DNA of 64,000 nucleotides, from the NCBI RefSeq assembly GCF_027580225.2, contig NC_073358.2:8561501-8625500 (forward strand). Direction: 5' to 3'. The DNA comes from Misgurnus anguillicaudatus (lineage: Eukaryota > Chordata > Actinopteri > Cypriniformes > Cobitidae). Both the position numbers and the translations under genes were made by a program. A model generated the notes under the pieces. It had not been told where the DNA came from. It did not search any database and was given only the letters and a program-made list of their open reading frames with translations. Positions 58,001 to 64,000 of the stretch are shown piece by piece; positions within the stretch are counted from its first letter, which is position 1; each line of letters starts with the position of its first letter.

Positions 58001-58846
58001 TCGGCGCGTCGAGCGAACCTATGTACATCACGTGTCTTGTCAAAATAAGTGCCTGGTGCAGATCCGTCTAAAGGGTTTATGATAAAAGAGACGTTCGCCT
58101 TTACCAGATACTCGCATAATCTCATGCGTAATCAGAGTTTACTATAAAGTGAGTGTCTTGTGTGTATTTTGTGAACGTGAGCGTCTTTTTTATCATAAAC
58201 GGTTTTGTGCAGCAGGCACTTATTTTGACAAAACACGTGATGCACATGGTTCACATGACGCAACAAACACATATTTTGAAAACACGAGCAACACACATGA
58301 CACTCCGGACACTTATTTTGAATTTGTGCCCCTCGGAAGAGCAGTCATGACCTGTCACTGATCGAAGGCCTTTAATAACACCCTGAAGCCGTGTGGATTA
58401 CTTCTGTAAAGAATGAATGGACTTTTTTGGCTTAAAATAGGAAACACTATTTACTACCATTATAAAGCTTGGAACAGCCAGGACATTTTCTAATATAATT
58501 CTGATATATTAGAAAATCATAAACATAATATACATCAAGGATTGAGGGTGAGTAAGATTAAGATTAATATTGAATTAGTCACATGCAGGCTTGTTTCCAT
58601 TTGTACATACTTGGGAAAAAAACCTGACATCAATAAGATGACATCACAAAAGCCCCATATTGTCTATACATCAATAACATTTATGTAAACAGACCATAAG
58701 ATACATTTGATGTCATATTCTGTCTCACCACAGAAGGATCTTTCAATTATCTTTGCAAAAATTATTATAATAGTTAAAAATAAACATTTTACCTGGATTC
58801 CCATTAACCCTTTTTCTCCAACCGCTCCGTCCGGTCCTCTTGCACC
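35023..58846 (-). CDS. col27a1: Fibrillar collagen, clade C (type XXVII-like), 3' half
   Basis: Secreted fibrillar collagen of cartilage matrix. Exons in transcript order: 58793-58846, 56972-57016, 55893-55937, 55763-55816, 52588-52641, 52374-52427, 52197-52250, 52060-52113, 50277-50384, 49653-49706, 49459-49566, 49315-49368, 48764-48817, 48119-48175, 47964-48017, 47791-47844, 47249-47302, 47083-47136, 46893-47000, 46700-46807, 46481-46588, 43365-43418, 41660-41722, 41515-41568, 41396-41431, 41230-41247, 41102-41137, 40990-41016, 40654-40719, 40382-40550, 40146-40255, 35698-35916, 35023-35169. The first 27 encode 550 residues of Gly-X-Y; most are 54 or 108 bp and all start with a complete Gly codon. 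The last five give a fibrillar C-propeptide with eight Cys. Two helix imperfections (one Gly substitution, one four-residue unit) match the known pattern of types XXIV and XXVII. Synteny favours XXVII. The N-propeptide and half the helix lie beyond the window. Confidence 0.88.
35286..35580. repeat. Inverted SINE tail and partial AAAGGGATAGTTCAC element
   Basis: GCAGATGCTTTTATCCAAAG (35289-35308) is the fish SINE tail in reverse orientation. From 35351 a GTAAAGGGGTAGTTCAC end begins an AAAGGGATAGTTCAC-family copy whose right end is missing. Confidence 0.6.
35698..35916 (-). CDS. col27a1: Collagen C-propeptide exon (COLFI core)
   Basis: 219 bp, phase 0 at both ends. It encodes [20 protein letters not shown] and then IHCLNVPVW, the usual COLFI core with the sixth Cys, and ends DECW with the seventh. 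The intron before it is 4.2 kb and carries the Tc1 cluster. Confidence 0.88.
36058..37664 (-). mobile_element. 1.6 kb Tc1-like transposon
   Basis: About 200-bp inverted repeats (outer end TTGTTCAAAATAATAGCAG at the right, inverted and slightly diverged at the left) bound the element. TA lies outside both ends (36056-36057, 37665-37666). A minus-strand transposase frame lies between. It sits in the collagen intron between 35916 and 40146. Length is typical of Tc1 elements. Confidence 0.9.
36353..37338 (-). pseudogene. Tc1-like transposase, broken by a stop and a frameshift
   Basis: DDE-family transposase. The N-terminus starts [14 protein letters not shown] at 37338, followed by an in-frame TAA near 37252, then the helix-turn-helix region and RKRKTT. 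A one-base frameshift in the C/A run near 37013-37020 links to the catalytic part, which retains [14 protein letters not shown] and [15 protein letters not shown], and ends at 36353. All three catalytic acidic positions appear present, but full-length protein cannot be made. Confidence 0.88.
37665..37756. repeat. (TA)n microsatellite
   Basis: A pure TA tract of about 46 units starts at the target-site TA of the Tc1 element. The 60-codon Tyr/Ile ORF across it is an artefact. Confidence 0.97.
37973..38160. mobile_element. 188-bp hAT-type MITE inside a transposase motif
   Basis: CAGTGGTTCTAAATTCCAGT is inverted at the right end, with identical 8-bp GGATAATG on each side (37965-37972, 38161-38168). 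It landed in the QQDNA codons of the Tc1 remnant. Confidence 0.9.
38169..38467 (+). pseudogene. Tc1-like transposase C-terminal fragment
   Basis: Reading from the restored motif after the MITE, the frame gives [30 protein letters not shown] and ends KGGQTQY with a stop at 38465-38467. The preceding FQQDN lies left of the inserted MITE. The N-terminal two thirds are deleted. Confidence 0.8.
38512..39515. mobile_element. 1.0 kb non-autonomous TIR element with TA target duplication
   Basis: The outer 29 bp, starting TGAAGAGTTTGGTTCC, are perfectly inverted at the right end, with TA on both sides. No transposase frame. The perfect ends suggest recent mobility. Confidence 0.85.
39530..40145. other. 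Collagen intron without recognised gene
   Basis: AT-rich intron sequence with TTAGTTCGTTGTGCATTAACT-like motifs shared with common fish repeats (about 39550-39720). No exon seen. Confidence 0.4.
40146..40255 (-). CDS. col27a1: Collagen C-propeptide exon with calcium-binding loop
   Basis: It encodes [20 protein letters not shown] and then the TCLKP motif. The D-P-N-x-G-C loop is the calcium-binding and trimerisation region of fibrillar C-propeptides. Cys 3, 4 and 5 are here. Donor GTCTTT is weak at positions +3 to +5. Confidence 0.88.
40382..40550 (-). CDS. col27a1: Collagen C-propeptide exon (start of COLFI)
   Basis: 169 bp starting [20 protein letters not shown] and then [21 protein letters not shown], the conserved entry to the COLFI domain with Cys 1 and 2. 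It ends in phase 1, matching the next exon. Confidence 0.88.
40654..40719 (-). CDS. col27a1: Collagen telopeptide/propeptide junction exon
   Basis: 66 bp, 22 codons ([20 protein letters not shown]...), phase 0 at both ends. It lies between the end of the helix and the COLFI domain, so it should hold the C-telopeptide and propeptide cleavage region. Confidence 0.75.
40990..41016 (-). CDS. col27a1: Collagen 27-bp exon ending the triple helix
   Basis: A tiny exon (GLPTVSLAL) with acceptor TTTTTAG and donor GTAAGT. It follows GPPGPP from the 41102 exon, so the Gly-X-Y repeat stops here. Size and position fit the helix end, although such a short exon is easy to misplace by a few bases. Confidence 0.65.
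41102..41137 (-). CDS. col27a1: Collagen Gly-X-Y exon, 36 bp
   Basis: [12 protein letters not shown], the last full Gly-X-Y exon, ending in the Pro-rich triplets usual at the C-terminal end of a fibrillar helix. Donor GTAAGC. Confidence 0.8.
41230..41568 (-). CDS. col27a1: Collagen Gly-X-Y exons of 54, 36 and 18 bp
   Basis: Three exons: 41515-41568 ([18 protein letters not shown]), 41396-41431 ([12 protein letters not shown]) and 41230-41247 (GAQGPR). An 18-bp exon is unusually short, but it keeps the triplet register and has AG and GT borders. Exons of 18 and 36 bp are multiples of 9, as in other fibrillar collagens. Confidence 0.75.
41660..41722 (-). CDS. col27a1: Collagen Gly-X-Y exon, 63 bp
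   Basis: Seven triplet units from GPPGDL to GLM, with acceptor TTTTCAG and donor GTAAGT. The 63-bp length is a multiple of 9 but not of 54. Confidence 0.8.
41963..42883. mobile_element. Full-length long-armed palindromic MITE
   Basis: Arms of about 300 bp start AAAGGAATATTCC and end GGAATATTCCTTT. The centre holds a further inverted pair, CACAACTTCTCGTCGAGATC at about 42278 and its inverse at about 42552. This copy includes the core that the copies at 15203 and 27565 lack. It sits in a collagen intron. Confidence 0.75.
43365..43418 (-). CDS. col27a1: Collagen Gly-X-Y exon, 54 bp
   Basis: [18 protein letters not shown], isolated between two repeat-filled introns. Acceptor TTCCTTAG, donor GTAAAC. 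Confidence 0.85.
43491..43934. repeat. AAAGGGATAGTTCAC-family element
   Basis: It is bounded by TTAAAGGGATAGTTCACCC and GGGTGAACTATCCCTATAA. The interior contains the AACACAAAAGACGATATTTTG module in both orientations. A degenerate further copy continues to about 44150. Confidence 0.7.
44871..45135. mobile_element. 265-bp GCTGGT-rich palindromic MITE with TA target duplication
   Basis: CCCTACTGAAAAATCCAGCT is inverted at the right end, with TA on both sides (44869-44870, 45136-45137). The interior repeats AGCTGG and GCTGGT many times, giving a near-continuous foldback. The TA duplication suggests mobilisation by a Tc1/mariner transposase. Confidence 0.8.
45253..45838. mobile_element. GGTGCATGAT-ended TIR element
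   Basis: TTTAAAGGCAAGGTGCATGA at the left and the inverse of a GGCGGGGTGTATGAT end at the right. It is related to the module nested at 14520 and 26860. Confidence 0.6.
45938..46373. repeat. AAAGGGGAC-ended MITE
   Basis: Ends TTTAAAGGGGACTTTC and TGTCCCCTTTAAAG. The interior contains GCCTTTTTCCATGTTTA-like sequence, shared with the copy at 47349. Confidence 0.65.
46481..47302 (-). CDS. col27a1: Collagen Gly-X-Y exons (108, 108, 108, 54, 54 bp)
   Basis: A compact cluster: 47249-47302, 47083-47136, 46893-47000, 46700-46807 and 46481-46588, separated by introns of about 90-110 bp. Each begins with a full Gly codon after GG-type acceptors and keeps uninterrupted Gly-[12 protein letters not shown] in the last exon is still in register. 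Many GER, GEK and KGD triplets are present. Confidence 0.87.
47349..47728. repeat. AAAGGGGAC-ended MITE
   Basis: A second copy of the 45938 family, about 1 kb away in the next intron, in the same orientation, with ends TTAAAGGGGACATATC and AATGTCTCCTTTAA. Confidence 0.65.
47791..48017 (-). CDS. col27a1: Collagen Gly-X-Y exons, two of 54 bp
   Basis: 47964-48017 ([18 protein letters not shown]) and 47791-47844 ([18 protein letters not shown]), both with donor GTGAGT and in perfect triplet register. Confidence 0.87.
48119..48175 (-). CDS. col27a1: Collagen exon with a four-residue interruption
   Basis: 57 bp instead of 54. It reads [19 protein letters not shown], so GKVE is a Gly-X-Y-Z unit that shifts the repeat by one residue before register resumes. 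Splice sites CCTTTTAG-type and GTGAGT are good, so an annotation error is unlikely. Clade-C collagens XXIV and XXVII are known for such an imperfection. Confidence 0.85.
48400..48690. repeat. Intronic repeat with GGAACAGTATGTAGGAT end
   Basis: It begins TTTAAAGGAACAGTATG and ends with the inverse (CATACTGTTCCTTTAA), about 290 bp apart, so it is a short palindromic MITE in a collagen intron. Confidence 0.65.
48764..48817 (-). CDS. col27a1: Collagen Gly-X-Y exon, 54 bp
   Basis: [18 protein letters not shown], acceptor GCTGTAG, donor GTAAAA. Confidence 0.85.
48901..49296. mobile_element. Harbinger-like MITE next to a collagen splice donor
   Basis: The ends TGCTGCGTTCACACC and GGTGTGAACACACGG are inverted copies flanked by TAA on both sides (48898-48900, 49297-49299), the target size of PIF/Harbinger elements. 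Its right TSD ends 13 bases from the GT of the 49315-49368 exon. Confidence 0.75.
49315..49706 (-). CDS. col27a1: Collagen Gly-X-Y exons (54, 108, 54 bp)
   Basis: 49653-49706 ([18 protein letters not shown]), 49459-49566 ([18 protein letters not shown]... to GSIGSV) and 49315-49368 ([18 protein letters not shown]). The last has donor GTAGGT, immediately beside the 48901-49296 MITE. Confidence 0.86.
50277..50384 (-). CDS. col27a1: Collagen Gly-X-Y exon, 108 bp
   Basis: 36 residues in perfect register, from [16 protein letters not shown] to GLTGIK. Donor GTTTGT is non-optimal. Highly charged (GEK, GDE, GER). Confidence 0.86.
50445..51829. mobile_element. 1.4 kb TIR element with microsatellite core
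   Basis: TTTAAAGGGACACTCCACTT is inverted at the right (AAGTGAAGTGTCCCTTTAAA). The core holds a (GT)n tract and a long run of imperfect AAT/TAA triplets (50820-51270). No transposase. Confidence 0.7.
50694..50733. repeat. (GT)n microsatellite
   Basis: Near-perfect GT dinucleotide repeat, about 20 units, in the core of the 50445-51829 element. Confidence 0.95.
51990..52050. repeat. (CA)n microsatellite
   Basis: CA repeat with GCAC interruptions. It ends only about 8 bases before the donor of the 52060-52113 collagen exon (on the opposite strand, GT-rich intron start). Confidence 0.95.
52060..52113 (-). CDS. col27a1: Collagen exon with a glycine substitution
   Basis: 54 bp reading [18 protein letters not shown]. 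The third unit is VEA, with Val in place of the obligatory Gly. Register continues without length change. The donor GTCTGA is non-consensus at +3. Together with the 48119 exon this reproduces the two-imperfection pattern of clade-C fibrillar collagens. Confidence 0.83.
52197..52641 (-). CDS. col27a1: Collagen Gly-X-Y exons, three of 54 bp
   Basis: 52588-52641 ([18 protein letters not shown]), 52374-52427 ([18 protein letters not shown]) and 52197-52250 ([18 protein letters not shown]), with donors GTAAGT, GTGAAG and GTATGT. Confidence 0.86.
52283..52335 (+). repeat. SINE/LINE tail fragment
   Basis: ATCACTTTGGATTAAAGTGTC matches the common fish SINE tail (tCGCTTTGGATAAAAGCGTC type). Related fragments are at 57335-57422 and, inverted, at 35286-35325. 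Too short to classify further. Confidence 0.55.
52825..52893 (+). repeat. SINE/LINE 3' tail fragment
   Basis: TAAAGCGTTTTGAGTGCTGC followed by AGCGCTATATAAATGTAA is a 3' tail shared by many fish SINEs and their partner LINEs. It is followed by a short TTAATT repeat. Confidence 0.55.
53195..55195. mobile_element. Large inverted-repeat element split by a hAT insertion
   Basis: The left arm (TGGAGCCAGAATGATCTC, AATTCACGCAAAAAAC near 53290-53330) is inverted near 55040-55095 (TTTTTTGCGTGAATT, GAGATCATTCTGGCTCC). Without the 1.2 kb hAT insertion it would be under 0.8 kb. It lies in a collagen intron. Confidence 0.65.
53589..54803. mobile_element. 1.2 kb hAT element with 8-bp target duplication
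   Basis: CAGTGGTCTCAAACTCCAGG at the left, inverse TTTGAGACCCCTG at the right, flanked by identical GGCTAAAG (53581-53588 and 54804-54811). No intact transposase. This is a textbook hAT signature. Confidence 0.88.
55763..55937 (-). CDS. col27a1: Collagen Gly-X-Y exons (45 and 54 bp)
   Basis: 55893-55937 ([15 protein letters not shown], 45 bp) and 55763-55816 ([18 protein letters not shown], 54 bp). Clean triplets, donors GTGAGT and GTACGC. Confidence 0.86.
55993..56199. mobile_element. 207-bp hAT-type palindromic MITE
   Basis: CAGTGCTTTCCAATCCTGGT inverted at the right end, flanked by ATCCAAGT and ATCTAAGT (55985-55992, 56200-56207). Same family style as the 37973 MITE: both contain GATGTCTCC and a CTGATGAG(T)TAAAT core. 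Confidence 0.82.
56972..57016 (-). CDS. col27a1: Collagen Gly-X-Y exon, 45 bp
   Basis: [15 protein letters not shown]. Acceptor TTCTTCAG, donor GTATAA. The 45-bp length is a standard fibrillar exon size. Confidence 0.85.
57335..57422 (+). repeat. tRNA-derived SINE remnant
   Basis: GTTCCTGTAGCTTAACTGGT resembles a tRNA-like SINE head with A-box remnants, and the tail GAGTCGCTATGGATAAAAGT is the common fish SINE tail. The middle, including the B box, is missing, so it is not a tRNA gene. Confidence 0.6.
57423..58792. other. Collagen intron, mixed repeats
   Basis: It contains a GCAGTGGCGGCCGATGAC repeat near 57890, palindromic CACGTGATG / GTGTCTTGTCA segments at about 57990-58260 and a fragment related to 480-700. 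None of the ORFs here looks genic. Confidence 0.45.
58793..58846 (-). CDS. col27a1: Collagen Gly-X-Y exon, 54 bp (most 5' exon in the window)
   Basis: [18 protein letters not shown] with donor GTAAAA. No further Gly-X-Y exon was found between here and 64000, so the next upstream exon probably lies beyond the window. Confidence 0.85.
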
Positions 58847-58906
58847 CTATGTAATGAAAATACAGAGACCTGTGATTGGCATTGATAGAACAACAGTGAT
58901 TTATAG

Positions 58907-59431
58907 TAGGGGTGTCAACAATAATCGATTCGGCAATGCATCGCAATGGCCACACATACATGATTCGGCGTCGATGCAGCAAAGTGCCATAATCGATTAT
59001 GTCACTGTTTATTTTCTGGCCTCGAGTGGACCATAAAGTTGTGAAGTTTCAATTACTTCCGGAGGCATAACAAAAGCAATCAAGATGGCTGAGGCGGAGA
59101 GAGATGACCGTGATAGACGGGTAAATAAAAACGCACCCTTTTCCATGGAAAGTGGACATATGGGCACCTTTCGGATTCTATGAAGTTAATGGGAAACTAG
59201 ACAAAAATTCTCATCTCAGGTATATAATTGTCATTGTCTTAAAGCTGCTAAGCTTCCGTTTTTGTTGAGAATAGTTGCACTTGACATTACTACTTGACTG
59301 ATTAAAAATTTGCCTTGTTGTGTACAGTAGCATTCTGATGCATCTCAAAGCATCGTAGAATCGAATTGAATCGTTACCTGGTGAATTGTAATTGAATTGA
59401 ATTGTGAGGGCAGAGCCAATGCACACCCCTA
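58907..59431. mobile_element. 525-bp hAT-type MITE
   Basis: TAGGGGTGTCAACAATAATC and the right end GCACACCCCTA, flanked by ATTTATAG and ATATATAG (58899-58906, 59432-59439). No transposase. Confidence 0.8.
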
Positions 59432-60308
59432 ATATATAGTATAAGACGATGCATAATTGAACAGCAGAGGGCCTACTTGCACAAACAACATTTGTAGTTA
59501 TCGGGGTAATGCACAGAGTCAGCGGAATAATCAACTCCTACAGTATACAGTACTGTAACAGATGTACATTTTAGCATTGAGTCAAATGTTGACAAACCCA
59601 GATGGCAAATGCTATTACGCTAATATAACTCAAGAGTAATTTGTATGATCTTACTGTATGATGCTGAATCACTCTGGCCACAAAAGACCTACATGACTTA
59701 AGCTTTGAAAGACCTTCTGTGAAGCATTTCCATCATGGAATCTAAAGTTGCTGTTATTTTTCCAATGTGCTGATTCATGAGCTTTATGACAAATGTGATG
59801 ATTTCTCACGACTTTGAGATGTCTGAAAGGTGGAAACACTGATCAATAGGGAGATTTTCATGGTTCCTGCTAAAGAAAAGACGTCTGTACACTGCTGCCT
59901 CTGTTCTCTGATGTCATTCACAAAACCTTTGACCTTTCAGGGGTTAATCCTAACATTTGGACTGAATCAGAGGCTCAAATGGGGCCCTTAGGTAGGAAAA
60001 CATCACAAATGAGATCTTTATCTCAGTTGTTTCTTGACAATGGAAGATTCACTTATTCAATAAAGGTGCTTCACGATGCCATAGAAGAACCTTTTCTGTC
60101 TAAATTATTCTTTAAAGCACCTTTAACATCTGAAGAACCTTTCTGTTTCACTAAAGGTTCTTTACAGTGAAAAAAGGTTTTTCAGATTATAAAAATATCT
60201 AAAAGAAATGGTTCTTTGTGGAACAAAAAAGGTTCTTCTATGGTAAATTGAGGCTTTTAAATTCTAAACGAGTTTGCTAGAAATCCAAAGCTAACCTTAG
60301 GTTAAAAG
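59432..60308. other. Presumed collagen intron without recognised exon
   Basis: Unique-looking sequence followed by an AAAGAACCTTTTT-type repeat (about 60080-60240), related to sequence at 1375-1450. No Gly-X-Y exon. Confidence 0.4.
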
Positions 60309-61722
60309 TAGGGGTGGGCCTATCCAATACTTGGGATCTGTATCTGGCCGATCCAGATCTTTTTTGCTGGATCGGGCATTGGACTAACAGGGCCATTACA
60401 AATCCGATACTGTGCGTTACTTGTGGTTGTTACTATCATGCTATAGAAAAGTCAGACAGATTTTAAAAGCGCCATAAATGGTTTATACACTAATATATTC
60501 AACAGGTTTATGCAAAAAAAAAAAAAAAATGCATATTTGAAGCTATTTTAAGGCCACAAAAACTGAATGTGAATTGTGCTCGCGGAGTTAATGCAGCCGA
60601 GACCGATTTCTGCTTTCTCGGACTCGTCTAGAGTTTTTTCCTTCAAAGACTCGGTCTCAGGCCACAGTGAAAGGAGAAGGACTCATAATTTCAGACCGAG
60701 TCCTCGAGACCAATGTTCATATAAAAAAACCATACAACACATATTTTTTGTCCATTTCATTTATTTAAGCTCACATTCTACACGAAATGACACACAATGT
60801 GTTAAAATAACACATAATGTGTTAAATAGTTTAATACAAAACAATGTGTTAAAATTAACACATCCTTTCTTAGAGTGTAGAAAAATAGGCAGACAATGAT
60901 AAATGTGGTAGGGATTTTTTTAATGATAGTAAAAGCATAGTCCATAGTAAGACTTTAAGACTGCTCCTCTAAACAATTCCCAATGTAGCTTAGTCTGTAG
61001 GCCTAAAGGGGGCCTCACACCAGACGCGCAGCTCAGTGCCAAGCAGCGCCGTTTTAAAAAACTTGAACACATTGTTTTCTATGAGTATACGCACACCAGC
61101 GCCTGTCCATGGCGCCCAGCTACGACTCAGTAAGTTGCTCAAATCCCTGTCGCGCCACAGAGCGTCACTCACATAGTTTAACATTACATAACATCATATT
61201 TGTCCCAAATCATTAACAACTAACTAACATTGGCTGCTAACGTATATTTTGCATTTTGAAGTAGATGCTATCTGACTAAGCTTGCGCTATTTAATCTGCA
61301 CTTCCGGTGTACGATACCTCCGAGATGTCCTAGACGCGATGCTGCGCGTCCGGTGTGCGACCCCCTTAACTGTTGATTATTAATTGAGGTGATATTAAAT
61401 CTTGAATATGAAAACTGACATGTTTTTATGGTCTTGGGCTCGACTCGGTCTCAACTCCTATAGAACTCGGTCTTGACTCGGACTCTATTTGAAAACCAAC
61501 GGACTCGGTCTCAACTTGGTCTCGACCCTTCAAAGACTCGGTCTTGACTCGGAATAGGCCATCTTGTCCCCATCACTAGTGTGTTATACACACACACACA
61601 CAGACACACACACACACAATTCCAAATGGATCCATAAAAATACTAGAATCAGATCGGACGATACTCAGAATCAGTGATCGAAATCGGATCAGTACGGAAA
61701 AAGTGGTATCAACCCACTCCTA
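60309..61722. mobile_element. hAT-type element with several nested insertions
   Basis: TAGGGGTGGGCC at the left, ACCCACTCCTA at the right, flanked by GTTAAAAG and GTTACAAA (6 of 8 identical). Inside are the 61007-61366 MITE, an ACTCGGTCTC-repeat element (about 60575-61575) and a TAACACA-type MITE (about 60765-60880). Confidence 0.65.
61007..61366. mobile_element. 360-bp Harbinger-like MITE with TAA target duplication
   Basis: AGGGGGCCTCACACCAGACG is inverted at the right end (CGTCCGGTGTGCGACCCCCT), flanked by TAA (61004-61006, 61367-61369). Confidence 0.8.
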
Positions 61723-61968
61723 GTTACAAACAGACTACAACATCATCACCACCAAGCTTTCGACAGCTCTTTCAAAACTTTATTTAACACATTTAAAAAC
61801 ATGTTTCCTGATAAGGAAATACTCTTTGTTAGGAATTGTGCCCGTGTTGCTTTGTTTTTAAGATCTTCAAGCGTGATGATGTTTAAAGTCCCTGACAAAG
61901 TCTGTAGTCTCATGTAGCAACTTGTTATCAACCGCCCTGTTAAGGACACTTGTTAACTTTATGTTAAC

Positions 61969-62655
61969 TAGGGATGCACCGAATCCAGGATTCGGATTCG
62001 GCCGAATACTGGGCTTTTTGACGGGGTTCAGGCGAATCTTAGATTTTTTTCCACCGAACCGAACCCTAGGCTTGCGCTACGCTGGTCGACGTCACGTGGC
62101 CGTTGTTTACACACATCGGGTGCTGACGTGGAGATGAGCTTTTTCTTTCGGTGAGCCTTAGGGGCTGGACACACCAAAACTTTTAAACACGGCTGAAAAC
62201 GCCTTGAGGACGCCAAATGCCAGCTGCTTTTCAGCCGAGCGCTTGGTAGCTGTGATGCTTCAGCTGTGAGCCGGTTGGTTGCTGTGGTAATGTCCCGCCC
62301 CTCCTCCACTGTAATTTGACGGTCGTGTGAAAACTGACATTGTTTTCAGCGCGGAGCTGTTTGCTTATTGGAAAAATGAGCATGTCACAACGCATCGCTT
62401 TCATTATGCTTAGGCTTATGGTAATTGTCAAAATAGTTTTTCCAACTTGTCATCCTGGCATAATGTACAGTTAAAATTAAATAAAATGAAAAATACACTG
62501 CTGTGGACGTTGTTTACTTCATAAAGGTGTTTTACTGTGTTAATGGACTAAGGATGCGAGTAGGATTCGGTATTTGGTTTCGGATTCGGACGAATCTTAA
62601 ACAGTGAATTCGGTATTCGGCCGAACCCAAAAAATCTGGATTCGGTGCATCCCTA
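61969..62655. mobile_element. 687-bp hAT-type element with perfect 8-bp target duplication
   Basis: TAGGGATGCACCGAATCC is inverted at the right end (GGATTCGGTGCATCCCTA), flanked by identical ATGTTAAC (61961-61968, 62656-62663). Subterminal ATTCGGC motifs are repeated in both arms. Confidence 0.88.
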
Positions 62656-62863
62656 ATGTTAACCCAAGATCTTATTTTAAGGAGTTTAACGAAAATCCCA
62701 TTCAAAAACCCACTGACTTCCAGACGATGAAACCAAAATGCTAAAATGCAAACTCGATTCCAATAAAATACGTCATCCCTATACAGCACCCTGTTTACCT
62801 TAATAAATGTTTCTCTACAATGTGTGGAGCTTGGACTGAATCATAACATTTATAGTTGTCTAA

Positions 62864-63909
62864 GGGCGCACTCACATTATCCAAAACAAACCAAGCCCCA
62901 GCGCGATTGTCACCCCTCCCTACTCCCCCAGGTGCACGCACTCACACTGTACTTTTTTGCCCTGTCCCAAATGGCACACTCCGGACTTGTGGTCCTCCTC
63001 AGAGTCCACACTTTGATGACATCACGTAGTCCAGACTTTAGGGACCCTTAATGCGAGTCCACATGGGTGCAACGGAGTCGTATTTTGGGACAGACTCGAG
63101 CGTCACACCGGAAATAGGTAGAGAAGTTGCCCGTCAGTGTGAGCTCCTCCCTTCCATCGTCTGATTGGTCTGATTGCCCTTTCGCAAGGACTTCTGGGAT
63201 GGTAAAGTGCGCGAAGCCTGCTGCAGTGCGGGCTTCGCTAAAGACCGCATCAAGGGGGCAAAGGAGGCGCTGATGAGCACACTTCAAGGCATAAAAATGA
63301 CAGATGGGACACCCTACGGACTCGTAGACTAAGCGAGAACGCGCAATTTAAGGCCACGAGACCGAAAGTCCACATGAAGTGCGCCATTTGGGACAGGGCC
63401 TTTATCGATCCGAGTCCGGGTGCGCTTTCGTCATAAAAATGCGATTGTTTTGAAAAAAGCAGGAAGTAAAGCTCTCTCTTAACACTGGAACCCACCGTAA
63501 TGATAAGTCTGTGTTTTTTATTCGGAGACGTTTGGTGCGCGACTACAGACAGCCCTCACACATTTCATCATATTGCTTGGTTGATCCGTCACGTGTGCAG
63601 CTCGGACATTCACGTAACCCCGCTGCTCGCATCAAAAGGTTTTTACGGAGGCAGATGAAGGTGAGTGGTCGCGCAACTGACGTCTTCACCTTTTGAATCG
63701 CGCTCTGGCGCGATTGCGCTCACACCACAGCCTTCCGCGCCTGAGCCCAAGTGAAACCCGCTCCGGCCCACCTCTGCAACCCGGCCGCGGCGCGATTAAC
63801 CAACCCGCGCCCAGGCGCGGAACAGAGTGATCACACTATTCAAACAAACCAGGCTCTGGGGGTCAAACACGCCCGAGCGCGGTTTGGTTTGGATAGTGTG
63901 AGTGCGCCC
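62864..63909. mobile_element. Harbinger-like MITE hosting a second element
   Basis: GGGCGCACTCACATTATCCA is inverted at the right end (TGGATAGTGTGAGTGCGCCC), flanked by TAA (62861-62863, 63910-63912). The 62959-63399 element lies inside. Confidence 0.8.
62959..63399. mobile_element. 441-bp TIR element nested in the Harbinger-like MITE
   Basis: GCCCTGTCCCAAATGGCACA is inverted at the right end (TGCGCCATTTGGGACAGGGC). A related block is inside the 33249-34019 element. Confidence 0.75.
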
Positions 63910-64000
63910 TAACTAAATAAAAATATCACAGGTGTTTCAATGAAAGGCACTAGACTAAACAAACAAACCAAAAAATGTGGAAAACTGACAATAGTTTAGC

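Noticed and set aside
1..64000. CRISPR arrays, prokaryotic operons, terminators or ribosomal RNA
   Set aside because: None seen. Direct repeats here are microsatellites, transposon subterminal repeats or the tandem gene duplication.

Overview
The window is eukaryotic, repeat-rich nuclear DNA from a teleost fish, most likely a cyprinid. The genes are split into short exons with GT-AG introns. The intergenic and intronic DNA is packed with Tc1, hAT, Harbinger-like and DIRS elements, and with the palindromic AAAGGGATAGTTCAC family that is abundant in carp and zebrafish relatives. No bacterial features (operons, CRISPR, Shine-Dalgarno sites) are present.

Layout. (1) 1-5.4 kb: three minus-strand exons of an SH2 adaptor of the NSP family, best matched to sh2d3c. 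The rest of the protein lies left of the window. (2) 6.2-16.2 kb and 20.8-28.7 kb: a tandem duplication, each unit carrying a plus-strand copy of cfap157, a coiled-coil ciliary protein. The right copy (22987-25716) is intact: eight exons splice in frame to 471 codons plus stop. The left copy (8478-13370) looks dead. It has a 46-bp deletion that removes the exon-3 splice acceptor, a ~1.8 kb insertion inside exon 3, and a base change in the RFX X-box of its promoter. (3) 16197-20837: a 4.6 kb terminal-inverted-repeat element sits exactly at the duplication junction. On its minus strand it holds the remains of a multi-exon gene whose C-terminus resembles DUF4806 proteins, with a CpG-containing promoter. 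(4) 28.7-31.5 kb: a decayed DIRS-like (tyrosine recombinase) retrotransposon. (5) 31.6-35 kb: nested non-autonomous elements. (6) 35.0-58.8 kb: the 3' half of a minus-strand clade-C fibrillar collagen gene, 33 recognised exons, called col27a1. Its introns are filled with Tc1 elements, hAT MITEs and other palindromes. (7) 59-64 kb: more nested hAT and Harbinger-like MITEs, presumably still within a collagen intron, because the 5' half of that gene must lie to the right.

The proximity of SH2D3C and CFAP157 matches human 9q34, and COL27A1 lies on human 9q32. This synteny supports the three gene names, including col27a1 over its close paralogue col24a1. The genes do not form a pathway; they are neighbours by ancestry. 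The most informative parts are the duplication with a transposon at its junction, the step-by-step decay of one cfap157 copy, and the DUF4806-like gene carried by the junction element. All identifications come from reading the sequence and from memory of the families; no search was run.
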